Shown: positions 17,221 through 25,994, counted from the stretch's first letter. The stretch is DNA of 64,000 bases from Brevibacterium iodinum ATCC 49514 (GCF_900169265.1 NZ_FXYX01000001.1:248001-312000); one strand, 5' to 3'. Translations and numbers: made by a program. Notes: generated from the letters alone by a model not told the origin.

Positions 17221-18546
17221 TCAGGCACCGGCGGTGCGGCGTCCCTTCTTCGCGAGGTAGGCGGCGACGGAGATCGACACCAGACAGCCCGCAGCGAGGT
17301 AAGCACCGACGAGGTACCAGCTGCCGTCGCCGACTCCGACGAGGTAGGTGGCGATGAACGGAGTGAAGCCGCCTGCCAGCGCGCTGGCCAGCTGGTAGCC
17401 GACGCCCGCTCCGCTGTAACGGAATTCGGGGCTGAACATCTCGGCGAACAGCGGCTGCTGGACGCTGACGACCGCGTCGTGAGCGATATTGACCAGCAGC
17501 ACGGCGAAGATCACGATGGCAATCGTGCTTCCCGATTCCAGAGCGAAGAAGAACGGGATCGCGCTGAGCAGTCCGACGACTCCGCCGGTGAGGTAGACGC
17601 GCAGACGTCCGTACCGATCAGAAAGGTAGGCGAACGCAGGAATCGTGACGATTCCCAGTCCGCCGACGAGCAGCGTGATGTTGAGCATGAACTGCCTGTC
17701 GAAACCGAGTTCGTCCGTCGCATACGACAGCGCGAAGGTGGTGACGATGTACATAGTCAGAAGCTCGATGAACCGCAGTCCGACGATCTGGGCGATCTGT
17801 GCGGGGAATCGTTTGAAGGCCCCGAGGATCGGCAGCTTGGCAACCTTGTCCTCGTCCGCGTTCTGCACTCGCTTCACATATTCTTCGGATTCCGCGACAC
17901 CGGCACGGATCCACAGCCCGACCAGGACGAGGCCCGCGCTGGCAAGGAACGGGATCCGCCATCCCCAAACCAGGAAGCCTTCGGAGGTCAGTCCGCCGCT
18001 GAGGATGGCGACGAGTCCGGTGGCCAGCAGCAGGCCGACCGAGTAGCCGACCTGAACCCCACTGGAGTAGAAGGCGCGCAGCTTCGGCGGTGCGCTTTCG
18101 ACGGCCATGAGCGCGGCGCCTCCCCATTCTCCGCCGACCGCCACGCCCTGAATGCAGCGCAGCAGGACGAGCAGTGCCGGTGCCAGCCAGCCGCTCGTCT
18201 GGTAGGTCGGCAGACAGCCGATGAGGGCGGTGGCCACGCCCATGATCGTCATCGTCCAGATGAGCATGGACTTGCGCCCGAGGCGGTCGCCGAAGTGGCC
18301 GAAGATGATTCCGCCGAGCGGGCGGAAGATGAATCCGACGCCGAAGGTCGCGAACGCCGCGAGCGTGCCCGCCCGGTCACTGTAGCCGGGGAAGAAGAGC
18401 TCGCCGAAGACCAGAGCTGCGACGATCCCGTACAGCAGGAAGTCATACCATTCGACGACGGCGCCGATGAACGACCCGGCCGCCGCACGACGTGCACGCC
18501 GTCCCACGTAAGGTTCAGCTCTCACCTGGTCTTCGATATCGGCCAT
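17221..18546 (-). CDS. MFS transporter, metabolite:H+ symporter (MHS) type
   Basis: About 441 aa with 12 membrane segments. Family marks are GSFIGAVVEWYDFLLYGIVAA at segment 1, FRPLGGIIFGHFGDRLGRKS (loop 2-3 motif), LRCIQGVAVGGEWGGAALMA and FSPEFRYSGAGVGYQLASALAGG. These are typical of MHS symporters (ShiA, ProP, KgtP and relatives), which import organic acids, osmolytes or amino acids with protons. The substrate cannot be told. The start at 18546 follows AGGGGAG; the frame upstream to 18651 is not MFS-like. Confidence 0.85.
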   Translation of the reverse strand: MADIEDQVRAEPYVGRRARRAAAGSFIGAVVEWYDFLLYGIVAALVFGELFFPGYSDRAGTLAAFATFGVGFIFRPLGGIIFGHFGDRLGRKSMLIWTMTIMGVATALIGCLPTYQTSGWLAPALLVLLRCIQGVAVGGEWGGAALMAVESAPPKLRAFYSSGVQVGYSVGLLLATGLVAILSGGLTSEGFLVWGWRIPFLASAGLVLVGLWIRAGVAESEEYVKRVQNADEDKVAKLPILGAFKRFPAQIAQIVGLRFIELLTMYIVTTFALSYATDELGFDRQFMLNITLLVGGLGIVTIPAFAYLSDRYGRLRVYLTGGVVGLLSAIPFFFALESGSTIAIVIFAVLLVNIAHDAVVSVQQPLFAEMFSPEFRYSGAGVGYQLASALAGGFTPFIATYLVGVGDGSWYLVGAYLAAGCLVSISVAAYLAKKGRRTAGA

Positions 18547-18829
18547 CGGATTCTCCCCTGAACTCGTCTTCGGCTCTCTGCCGGCCGCCCTCGCGTGATC
18601 GACGCTGAGCAATCTAGCACGGCCGATGACTGCTGAGTCGACCGTGTCCACCAGGGAAAACGCACGCCGCCAATCAGGCTGTGTCCACGGTTGCCGATGC
18701 GCTCAAGCCAGGCACCGACTGGAGGGGACACCAGAATCGCAACTGTGAACGCCTGCTCGCTTCGTCGCTCGCGACCGCTGTCGATTCTCGGTCGGCTCCC
18801 ATGATCCTGCCCGGGGTTCGTGATCCTGA

Positions 18830-19093
18830 ATGATCACGATTCGCCGAGGCGGCTCCCTCACCGATGCCGACCACCGCCTTCTCGCGCCGTGGGCCGCCGA
18901 CTGCGCCGAACACGACCTCGGGGCGGCGGCCTACGCGATCAAAGCGACCCGAGGGACATCGGGGAAGGACCTTGTGGCCGGTCATGCCGAACGCGACTGG
19001 CAGCGTGACCGGCTGCCGAATGAAGTCCGCGAACTCGTGCTGGAAGATCAGGCACGCCGCGATGCGATCTGCTGGTCGGTATTCAGCGCCTGA
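18830..19093 (+). CDS. Shortened Imm5-like putative immunity protein
   Basis: 87 aa. The first 28 residues (LTDADHRLLAPWAADCAEH) match the N-terminus of the Imm5-like putative immunity protein family as I recall it. The rest (LGAAAYAIKA, then WQRDRLPNEVRELVLEDQ and RRDAICWSVF) matches the C-terminal part. Family members are roughly twice as long, so the central helical region appears lost by an in-frame deletion at about residue 29. No toxin gene is nearby. It may be a decaying remnant or a still-folding short form. Confidence 0.55.
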   Translation: MITIRRGGSLTDADHRLLAPWAADCAEHDLGAAAYAIKATRGTSGKDLVAGHAERDWQRDRLPNEVRELVLEDQARRDAICWSVFSA

Positions 19094-19194
19094 TCGCTGG
19101 CGGCATCCTCCACGGCAGACAGCACGCTTTCGAACGGGTGCTATCTGTCGTGAAGCAAGCTGCCCAGCGACTCATGGACACCGTAACCCTGGCA

Positions 19195-19231
19195 CGCAGA
19201 AGCCCCGCACGGGTTGTGCAGGGCTTCTGCG
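19195..19231 (-). terminator. Terminator hairpin after the SepX/GlpR-like gene
   Basis: CGCAGAAGCCC and GGGCTTCTGCG pair, with an inner GCAC/GTGC helix, about 50 bases past the stop at 19280. Confidence 0.75.
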
Positions 19232-19279
19232 TCAGCGTCGCGACATCCTTGCGGACCTCGCTTCAGCGACTTCGGGGCG

Positions 19280-21484
19280 TCACGCGCGCCGGCGAGCGAG
19301 AACGTCGTTGACGGCGCCGAGGTCGGCGGCCTTCGTCGTCCGGATCGCCTTTCGCCCGTGGCCGAGCGGTCCGTCCTCGCGGGCGGAGTCGCTGAGTTCC
19401 GGACGGTAGCCGAGCTCTTCGGCGAACTCAGCCGCGATGTCTTCACGGCTGCGGGCCTCGGTTTCGTACGAGCTGGCATCGGCCGCCGATGCCGCGGGCA
19501 CCGGATGCTCGGCTTCGGGAGCCTCGACGTAGCTGGGTACCGGCAGCGGGGTCGGCGACCAGCCGTCGCGCGATTTCAGACGCTGCATGAACGGGTCATC
19601 GACCGTGCGAGCCGCCGCATCAGGTGCAGCGTGCACTTCCGCATCGACTTCCTTTCGACCGGCCGCATCTGAGATGGTTTCGGTCTCAGCGAGGAGGTCG
19701 GCTCCGAGAGAGACCGGGGCCTTGGCGGATTCGGTCCGAGCCTTCTCTGCAGATGTCGCCGAGGCGGCGTCGGCATCGTTCTCGCGGTCGATCGTGGTAC
19801 CCGTCGCTTCCGCCTTCGGCTCTGCCGTCGACGTTGATGCCGCGGGGGCGACGGCGCGCGACGTCGAGGCGGTCTCGGAGTCGGCGGCCGCCTCGGCGGA
19901 AGTCGCGTCACCGTCTGCGGTCGAGTTCTCCTTCACGACCGGGATCGGTCCGGTGAGGAGGACCTGGCGCGTGGTGTGGCCCTCGGCGGCTTCCTTGCGG
20001 ATGCGCACGAGCGGGATCTCTCCGGTGTCGGCCTCTTCGCGGGACTTCTTCGCCTCGACGGAGCGGTTCATCGCAGCGCGAGCCTGCGCGGCCTTCGCCG
20101 CCGCGCTCGTACCCTGGGCGGCCGCGGCGATCCGGGCAGCAGTTCCGCTCGATGTCGATGCAGGGGCTGTGCGAGGCTGCTGCTTGACCGGAACGGTCTG
20201 CGACTTCGCGGACTTCGCGTCCGCGCGAGCTGCAGACTGCGAACCAGCTGCAGGCTGAGCATCAGTCGTCGTCCTGGCCGTAGCAGTCTGTCGCGCAGCA
20301 GCAGTCTGTCGCGCCGTGGCCGTCTGTCGCGCCGTGGCCGTCGACGGTTCGGCCGACTTCGGCTCGGAGGCACGCTCGACCTTGGCGACGCGCTCCGGAG
20401 CAGTGTCACGCTTCGGCTGGGCCGCTGGCCGTGACCGTGCGGTCTCCTGCAGACGTCGCAGTTTCTTCTTCGTCTCGCGCTTGCGCAGATTGAGCGTGCG
20501 CACGAGGAAGAGAGTGACGACCGCGAGCCCGAGGAAGACACCGGCCAGGGCGATGTGCACCACCGAGAAGGCCGCGAGCACACTCGACACTAGGATGCCG
20601 AGAACCGAGGCGAGGAAGACCAGGGAGAAGCCCCTGACCATGGTGTTCAGCGACTTCAGTGACTCCCGCAGGGTCGTGGCTTGCTCGGTCATCGCATGTT
20701 CCTCATCGGCTCCGATGGTCGGATTGGAAATCTGTCGGTTCTGTCCGTCTGTGCCGGCCATCCCCTCGCCGAGGTGGCCGCCGCGTCCCGTCCGGGACCG
20801 GCCTTCACGTGGTCCGCCCCCTTGAGGTGCCGGACCGGCGCCGCCCGGAGCCGTCCGGCTCGTCGACGCCTTGCGGCCGACGCCGGTCGGGTGCGGCGGA
20901 TGGGCCTGTGGCCAACGACGCTGTCTGTCCGGCTGCCCGACGGAGCGGCCGCTGTCGTTGAAGACGGCATGGACCGCGGGGTGGAGCAGTCGCACATTGT
21001 CAGTGGCAGCGCCTGCACGAACACCTGTGTCAGTGCCGACGCCTAAGTTGGATCCGACAACACCGCGACCGACGGCCGCATGGTTGGCGGACAGGGAGGA
21101 GTGGGTTTCACCGACCGCAACGGGAAGGACGTTGAGCTGGGCGTGCTCGGCAGCCTCGGTGATTGTGTGTGCTTCGGCGTGACCGTCGATGACGGCGAAC
21201 TCGGGAGGGGAGGCCGAGAGACTCAGCTTCGGGGCCTCGACTTCCTGAGAGACGTCCGGGGTCGGCACCGACGGCACCTTCCGAGGTTTGTCGTGGAAGA
21301 CCTGGACGCGCTCCGAATGGTCGTGCCCGGGGATGGCCGTCTCGGCGGAGACGACGGCCGCATTGTCCGGAACCGTGTCGATTTCGACGCGCAAGAGATC
21401 CGTCGCGGACTTCCGAATCATTGCGGGCACAGCAACGGCGAAGACCACGACGATGGCGATGACGACGATGATGCTGGTGTCCAC
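19280..21484 (-). CDS. SepX/GlpR-like divisome membrane protein
   Basis: 734 aa in one open frame. Residues 4-21 (SIIVVIAIVVVFAVAVPAM) form an N-terminal membrane segment. A polar linker follows, then two membrane segments near residues 283-330 (FSLVFLASVLGILVSSVLAA and ALAGVFLGLAVVTLFLV), then a basic RKRETKKKLRRLQ stretch and a long disordered Ala/Thr/Glu-rich tail. This layout and the position next to rimJ and galU fit SepX/GlpR, the membrane receptor of the gephyrin-like divisome protein Glp. The tail has ARQTAT-type repeats coded by 18-bp DNA units (about 20275-20345). A Met at residue 263 (position 20698) could start a shorter protein. The usual glp partner gene is missing here. Confidence 0.6.
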   Translation of the reverse strand: MDTSIIVVIAIVVVFAVAVPAMIRKSATDLLRVEIDTVPDNAAVVSAETAIPGHDHSERVQVFHDKPRKVPSVPTPDVSQEVEAPKLSLSASPPEFAVIDGHAEAHTITEAAEHAQLNVLPVAVGETHSSLSANHAAVGRGVVGSNLGVGTDTGVRAGAATDNVRLLHPAVHAVFNDSGRSVGQPDRQRRWPQAHPPHPTGVGRKASTSRTAPGGAGPAPQGGGPREGRSRTGRGGHLGEGMAGTDGQNRQISNPTIGADEEHAMTEQATTLRESLKSLNTMVRGFSLVFLASVLGILVSSVLAAFSVVHIALAGVFLGLAVVTLFLVRTLNLRKRETKKKLRRLQETARSRPAAQPKRDTAPERVAKVERASEPKSAEPSTATARQTATARQTAAARQTATARTTTDAQPAAGSQSAARADAKSAKSQTVPVKQQPRTAPASTSSGTAARIAAAAQGTSAAAKAAQARAAMNRSVEAKKSREEADTGEIPLVRIRKEAAEGHTTRQVLLTGPIPVVKENSTADGDATSAEAAADSETASTSRAVAPAASTSTAEPKAEATGTTIDRENDADAASATSAEKARTESAKAPVSLGADLLAETETISDAAGRKEVDAEVHAAPDAAARTVDDPFMQRLKSRDGWSPTPLPVPSYVEAPEAEHPVPAASAADASSYETEARSREDIAAEFAEELGYRPELSDSAREDGPLGHGRKAIRTTKAADLGAVNDVLARRRA

Positions 21485-21600
21485 AGTGCCACCCTAAGTT
21501 GCAGGCATCAGGGAAGTCGTGAAGACGCGAGGTGTGTCGGTCAAACTGGGGCGAAGTTCACCGAATTCCCAGGTGGCGGCTGGACGTCCCCGGTCCGCGC

Positions 21601-22197
21601 CTACCACCCGCCGGTGCCGTGCCTGTAGGCGGCCAGCAGACCCTGCGGGACCTCCTCGGCGAGGAGGGCGAACGTGCGGTGGTCGCACCACTGCCCATCG
21701 ATGTGCATGTACTTCTCGCGCAGCCCCTCATCGCGCAGACCCAGCTTCTCGACCACGCGCAGGCTCGCGGTGTTCTCCGGGCGGATGTTGATCTCGATGC
21801 GGTGGAGTTCGAGGGCGAAGAAGCAGTGGTCGGCGGCCATCGCCACGGCGACCGGGGTGATTCCGCGCCCGGCCACGCGCGAGTCGATCCAGTAACCGAT
21901 CTGCCCGGACAGGATCGAACCCCAGCTCAGGCCCGATACGGTGATCTGTCCGCGGAAGTTCCCGTCGACCTCGATGGCGAACGGCACGGTCTGCCCGCGT
22001 TTGGCCTGTTTGTCCTGCATCCGCACCATCGTGCGGAACCCCGGCAGCTCTTGGCCCGGCGCGGGCAGGGTCGCGTCCCACGGGCGCAGCCAGTCGCGGT
22101 TGAATCGGCGGACCTCTCGCCAGGCCTCTTCGTCGCGACGGCGCAGCGGTCGCAGCACGATATCGGACTGTCGATCAGTCAGGATGACAGGCCACAC
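21601..22197 (-). CDS. RimJ/RimL-like GNAT acetyltransferase
   Basis: About 198 aa. It carries DIVLRPLRRRDEEAWREVRRFNRDWLRPWDAT, IGYWIDSRVAGRGITPVAVAMAADHCF (acetyl-CoA loop) and IEINIRPENTASLRVVEKLGL, typical of RimJ-like protein N-acetyltransferases. The GTG at 22197 gives MWPVILT, which matches the family start; the open frame up to 22350 would overlap galU. It lies 83 bases downstream of galU on the same strand and upstream of the SepX/GlpR-like gene, the order known in actinobacteria. Confidence 0.8.
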   Translation of the reverse strand: MWPVILTDRQSDIVLRPLRRRDEEAWREVRRFNRDWLRPWDATLPAPGQELPGFRTMVRMQDKQAKRGQTVPFAIEVDGNFRGQITVSGLSWGSILSGQIGYWIDSRVAGRGITPVAVAMAADHCFFALELHRIEINIRPENTASLRVVEKLGLRDEGLREKYMHIDGQWCDHRTFALLAEEVPQGLLAAYRHGTGGW

Positions 22198-22280
22198 GCG
22201 GCTGCCCTCGCTCTCGGGATCAAGGTCGGTCTGCCCGGATGGGCTGAACCAGGACGGTCGGCTCGGAGCCGAGTCGGCGC

Positions 22281-23183
22281 TCAGTCCAGCGTCGGCACGA
22301 ACTCGCGCAGCCACGCTTTGAGATCGCCGCCGAGGTCCTCCCGGTCGCACGCGATCTGCACAACGGCTTTGAGGTAGTCGAGCTTGTCTCCCGTGTCGTA
22401 GCGGGCGCCCTTGAACACGACTCCGTAAACTCCGTGGCCCTCGTCGTCTCCGGCGAGCTCCTGCAGGGCATCGGTGAGCTGGATCTCGTTGCCGCGTCCC
22501 GGCTTCGTCGTCTCGAGGACGTCGAAGATCTCCGGCGCCAGCACGTAGCGGCCGATGATGGCGAGATTCGACGGAGCATCCTCGGTGGTGGGCTTCTCGA
22601 CGAGGTCGGTGACCTTGACGACCTCGTCGTCAGCAGTGGACTCGACGGCGGCACAGCCGTAGAGGTGGATCGCCTCGGGCGGAACCTCCATGAGGGCGAC
22701 GACGCTGCCGCCGGTCTTCTCCGCGACCTCGATCATCTTCGGCAGGATCGGGCTGCGCTCATCGATGAGGTCATCACCGAGCAGGACCGCGAACGGCTCA
22801 TTGCCCACATGCTGACGTCCCTTGAGCACGGCATGGCCGAGTCCCTTGGGGTCGCCCTGGCGCACATAGTGGATGTCGGCGAGTTCGGAGGGATGGCGCA
22901 CCGCGGCGAGCTTCTTGTCATCGCCCTTCTGCGCGAGCGCTGCCTCGAGCCCGTCGACCCGGTCGAAATGATCCTCCAGCGGCCGCTTATTCCGACCGGT
23001 GATCATGAGAACGTCCTGCAGACCGGCATCGACGGCTTCCTCGATGACGTACTGGATCGCCGGCTTGTCGACGACCGGGAGCATCTCTTTGGGGGTGGCC
23101 TTCGTGGCGGGGAGGAACCGAGTTCCGAGACCGGCGACGGGGATCACGGCCTTGCGAACGGTGCGCTGCGCTTCATCACTCAT
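22281..23183 (-). CDS. galU: UTP--glucose-1-phosphate uridylyltransferase
   Basis: 300 aa, the family's usual length. It shows VIPVAGLGTRFLPATKATPKEMLPVVDKPAIQ (nucleotide-binding signature), GLGHAVLKGRQHVGNEPFAVLLGDDLID, DLVEKP and NEIQLTDALQELA. It makes UDP-glucose from UTP and glucose-1-phosphate for envelope glycans and trehalose. It is divergent from the 5-FTHF cyclo-ligase gene with only 45 bases between starts, so the two promoters must overlap. Confidence 0.95.
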   Translation of the reverse strand: MSDEAQRTVRKAVIPVAGLGTRFLPATKATPKEMLPVVDKPAIQYVIEEAVDAGLQDVLMITGRNKRPLEDHFDRVDGLEAALAQKGDDKKLAAVRHPSELADIHYVRQGDPKGLGHAVLKGRQHVGNEPFAVLLGDDLIDERSPILPKMIEVAEKTGGSVVALMEVPPEAIHLYGCAAVESTADDEVVKVTDLVEKPTTEDAPSNLAIIGRYVLAPEIFDVLETTKPGRGNEIQLTDALQELAGDDEGHGVYGVVFKGARYDTGDKLDYLKAVVQIACDREDLGGDLKAWLREFVPTLD

Positions 23184-23228
23184 GACGTCATCTTAACGAA
23201 TCCGCCCACCCCGGTTAGTCTGAAATGC

Positions 23229-23990
23229 GTGGACTCACAAACTTCGAAGGCGCGGCTGCGGTCCCGCATCCGCGCCGCTCGCGCAGACCGCTCCCTCACC
23301 GAGGCAGCTCCGGGGATCGTGGCGGCTGCGGGGACCGTGGCGGCCGCGGGGACTGTGGCGGCCGCCGCGCGGGACCTCATCCGAGAAACACCGGTTCGTT
23401 CCATTCTTGCCTATGCGGCGCTGCCCGGAGAGCCGGACCTCGACCCGGCGCTCGATCAGTTTCTCGCATCCGGCGGCACCGTCTACCTGCCCGTCGTCAC
23501 CAAGGTGGGCGAACCTTTGATGTTCGGCCAGGTCACTGGTTCGATGGCCAGCCTGAGACCGCAGGGCCGATGGGGAATCCGCGAACCGGTCCGGGATGGT
23601 GAGATGCTCACCGCCGCCCAGCTGCTCTCCCCCACGATCGGCCTCGACCTCGTCTTCGTCCCGGCCCTGGGCTTCGGAGCCGCTGGTGCTCGGCTGGGCA
23701 ACGGGGGCGGCTTCTACGACAGGACCTTCGGCCCACACGGGGAGGAGCCTCTCGGTTCGGGCGTTCTCGAATGGGGACTTTTTGGTTCCGAGTCCCCTGG
23801 TTCAGAGTCCTCTGGTCCCGAGTCTCGTGGTTCGGAACGCAATGGTTCGGCAGCTCCTGGTTCGGGTCCCCGCGTTGTCGGGGTGTGCTTCGCCGACGAG
23901 CTCAACCTCAAGGGCCTCGCCGCAGAAGCCTGGGACCTGCGCATCCCGGAGGCCGTCACCGACGACGGAACTCACGTCTTCACGGCCTGA
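23229..23990 (+). CDS. 5-formyltetrahydrofolate cyclo-ligase
   Basis: About 253 aa from the GTG at 23229 (MDSQTSKARLRSRIRAARA). The active-site region is DLVFVPALGFGAAGARLGNGGGFYDRTF, with the GxGGGFYDR motif; WGIREP and the C-terminal VVGVCFADE are also present. It converts 5-formyl-THF to methenyl-THF with ATP. Two low-complexity additions are unusual: an AAAGTVAAAGTVAAA run near residue 30 and a Ser/Gly/Glu/Pro-rich insert of about 35 residues (nucleotides about 23770-23870, from 15-bp repeats) between the GFYDR motif and the last strand. The core motifs are intact, so the enzyme is probably active. Confidence 0.88.
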   Translation: MDSQTSKARLRSRIRAARADRSLTEAAPGIVAAAGTVAAAGTVAAAARDLIRETPVRSILAYAALPGEPDLDPALDQFLASGGTVYLPVVTKVGEPLMFGQVTGSMASLRPQGRWGIREPVRDGEMLTAAQLLSPTIGLDLVFVPALGFGAAGARLGNGGGFYDRTFGPHGEEPLGSGVLEWGLFGSESPGSESSGPESRGSERNGSAAPGSGPRVVGVCFADELNLKGLAAEAWDLRIPEAVTDDGTHVFTA

Positions 23991-24113
23991 TCGTCGGGAA
24001 TCAGTACCCACTCGCGCGTGTTGATATGTGGATAACCTTGTGCATATCGCGGACCGGTGCTCCGGGGAGGAACTGAGATGCACTATAATCTTGTCGTCGA
24101 AGAAAGGTCTCGA

Positions 24114-24431
24114 ATGCCCGTCTACTCCTACGCCTGCAAGAGCTGTGGTCACGCGTTTGATATTCATCAGGACTTCAGCGATGACTCGCTCACCGTCTGC
24201 CCGGAATGCCAGGGCCGCCTGAAGAAGGTCTTCGGTGCCGTGGGCATCAGCTTCAAGGGATCCGGCTTCTACGCCACCGACTCCCGCTCGAGCAAGTCGA
24301 GCACCGTCAGCTCCTCGAGTTCAGACTCCTCCTCGAAGGAGTCCTCGGGCTCGTCGTCGAAGGAAGCCTCCAGCACGTCGACTTCGCCATCGAGCAGCTC
24401 CTCGACCGCGAGCACCCCAGCCGCAAGCTGA
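24114..24431 (+). CDS. FmdB-family zinc-ribbon protein
   Basis: 105 aa. The first 50 residues form the FmdB zinc ribbon: MPVYSYACKSCGHAFDIHQ with CxxC, then VCPECQGRLKKVFGAVGISFKGSGFYATD with the second CxxC and the conserved GF-Y-TD end. The remainder is a Ser/Lys/Glu-rich disordered tail. It lies between the cyclo-ligase and SAF genes in the order cyclo-ligase, FmdB, SAF, MscL that recurs in actinobacteria. Function of the family is poorly known. Confidence 0.85.
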   Translation: MPVYSYACKSCGHAFDIHQDFSDDSLTVCPECQGRLKKVFGAVGISFKGSGFYATDSRSSKSSTVSSSSSDSSSKESSGSSSKEASSTSTSPSSSSSTASTPAAS

Positions 24432-24556
24432 GCGACGCCGGTCGCCGGCGCACCCTCCCAGCCGCCAGCTGACAGCCTGCACCTTCAGGGCGATTCACCT
24501 CAGCCGCCAACCGACCGGATGCCACGAGGGACCGGCTCTCGTCACTCAGACACCAA

Positions 24557-24590
24557 TCGCCTGTGGACGGCACGAACTGTCCACAGGCGA
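24557..24590 (+). terminator. Terminator hairpin after the FmdB-like gene
   Basis: TCGCCTGTGGAC and GTCCACAGGCGA pair perfectly around a 10-base loop, in the gap before the SAF-domain gene. Confidence 0.65.
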
Positions 24591-24636
24591 GTTCCATACC
24601 CTTGCCGCGGGCCGCGCAGCACCGCAGACTCGGCGC

Positions 24637-25266
24637 ATGGGCATCTTCCACCGCGTCCGGTCTACGTCTTCCGGCCAGTCACGGCTGTCTCGCATTCGGC
24701 CTCAGCGCATCCTCGCCGCCGTCTGCCTCGCATGTGCCTGCGCTCTCGCCGTCTGGATGCTTACACCGACCAGCGCAGGAACGGCGATCGTTGTCGCGAA
24801 GTCGGACCTGGCACCCGGAACCGAGCTCAAGGCCCAGGACCTCACTCTCACTCAGTTCCCTTCCGACCTCGTCCCCGACAAGACATTCAGGTCCGTTGAA
24901 GAGGTGCAGGGACGGGCCACCTCGGCGGGGTTATCGAAGGGGTCACCCCTGACCTCGTCGATCGTGCTCGATCAGCAGGCGCTGCCGAAGGGCAGTCGCG
25001 ATCTGCTCATGCCGATCCGTCTGGCCGATGATGCCTCGGCGGCACTGCTCCAACCGGGGCAGAAGATCCGTCTCTTCTCGTCCCTGCCCGACGGCGGGTC
25101 GGAAGTCGTCGTCGAGAAAGTGACGATCGCCCGCCTCGTCGACAAACCCGAAGGAATTGCCGCGGAGTCAGGACAACTTGTTTCCGTGATCCTCTCCGCC
25201 GATGATGCCGGGCGTGTCGCCGAGTTCGCCGGACTCCCCATCAGCTTTGCCATCCTCCCTCGCTGA
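24637..25266 (+). CDS. SAF-domain membrane protein (CpaB/RcpC-like)
   Basis: About 209 aa. A basic N-terminus is followed by one membrane segment (ILAAVCLACACALAVWML, about residues 24-43) and an SAF domain: TAIVVAKSDLAPGTELKAQDLTLTQFP, then GLSKGSPLTSSIVLD. The C-terminal part holds LMPIRLADDASAALLQPGQKIRLFS and LVSVILSADDAGRVAEFAGLPISFAILP. This resembles CpaB/RcpC of Flp pilus assembly, but no tad/flp genes are in the window, and this actinobacterial group usually stands alone next to mscL. The exact role is unknown. Confidence 0.75.
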   Translation: MGIFHRVRSTSSGQSRLSRIRPQRILAAVCLACACALAVWMLTPTSAGTAIVVAKSDLAPGTELKAQDLTLTQFPSDLVPDKTFRSVEEVQGRATSAGLSKGSPLTSSIVLDQQALPKGSRDLLMPIRLADDASAALLQPGQKIRLFSSLPDGGSEVVVEKVTIARLVDKPEGIAAESGQLVSVILSADDAGRVAEFAGLPISFAILPR

Positions 25267-25354
25267 ACCATGTCATCGCCGGGCTGTCCGCCCTTCTGAT
25301 CTGCGGTGGTCGGAGACGTCTGTGTTCACCCGACCGACGCTCATCACTGCAAAC

Positions 25355-25388
25355 CGATTACCCGGAGTATCACAACGATTACCCGGAG
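25355..25388. promoter_or_regulatory. Direct repeat upstream of mscL
   Basis: CGATTACCCGGAG occurs at 25355-25367 and 25376-25388, a 21-bp period that puts both copies on the same helix face. A third TTACCC lies at about 25435. This spacing suggests binding of a dimeric response regulator; MtrA (GTAAC-type sites, known to act on mscL in corynebacteria) is a candidate. The link is inferred. Confidence 0.45.
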
Positions 25389-25515
25389 CGTCAATACGAT
25401 GATCGGACTCGCAGATCATTTCTGCTGACCATGAGTTACCCATGTGTACTATTGAAACGTAATTGAACAATTCACAACCGCATTGCGGTGAACACACACC
25501 GAAAGGGTTTCTCTA

Positions 25516-25977
25516 ATGCTTAGAGGCTTCAGAGACTTCATTCTCCAGGGGAATGTCGTCGAACTCGCAACCGCGGTCATCATCGGCGGTGCCTTCACCG
25601 CGATCGTCACTGCGTTCTCCGACAAGATCATCAACCCCCTCATCTCTGCCGTCGGCGGCGCCGAGGGTCCTGCTCTGTCGTTCCAGATCAAGCCGAACGT
25701 CCCGGAGACGACCATCGATTTGGGCGCGGTCATCACCGCGGCCATCAACTTCCTCATCGTCGCCGCTATCGTCTACTTCATCATCATCGTGCCGATGAAC
25801 AAGCTCAACGAGCTGCGTAAGCGCGGAGCGCCCGAGGAAGAGGTTCCTCCAACCACCGAGGATCTGCTCGGCGACATCCGCGAGATCCTGCGCAACCAGA
25901 CCGCTGCTGCCGCCGGACCCGCCGAGGGTCCCGCCACCGACGGTCCGATCGATCCGAACCAGCTTCCGCGGCACTGA
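25516..25977 (+). CDS. mscL: Large-conductance mechanosensitive channel
   Basis: 153 aa. The N-terminus GFRDFILQGNVVELATAVIIGGAFTAIVTAFSDKIINPLI contains the MscL signature and first membrane segment. The second segment is AAINFLIVAAIVYFIIIVPMNKL, followed by a longer-than-usual acidic and Ala/Pro-rich cytoplasmic tail. The channel opens on membrane tension to release solutes after osmotic downshock. The ATG follows AAAGGG. A terminator lies at 25995-26029. Confidence 0.95.
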   Translation: MLRGFRDFILQGNVVELATAVIIGGAFTAIVTAFSDKIINPLISAVGGAEGPALSFQIKPNVPETTIDLGAVITAAINFLIVAAIVYFIIIVPMNKLNELRKRGAPEEEVPPTTEDLLGDIREILRNQTAAAAGPAEGPATDGPIDPNQLPRH

Positions 25978-25994
25978 TCACCAGCCGATCGCAC

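Noticed and set aside
19280..20698. Treating the region from the Met at 20698 as a separate gene
   Set aside because: The frame is open without break to 21484, and the N-terminal membrane segment plus two central segments match the SepX/GlpR layout. An internal start cannot be ruled out.
24637..25266. Evidence for a Flp/Tad pilus locus from the CpaB-like protein
   Set aside because: No flp, tad or rcp genes are adjacent; the SAF protein next to mscL is a stand-alone type.
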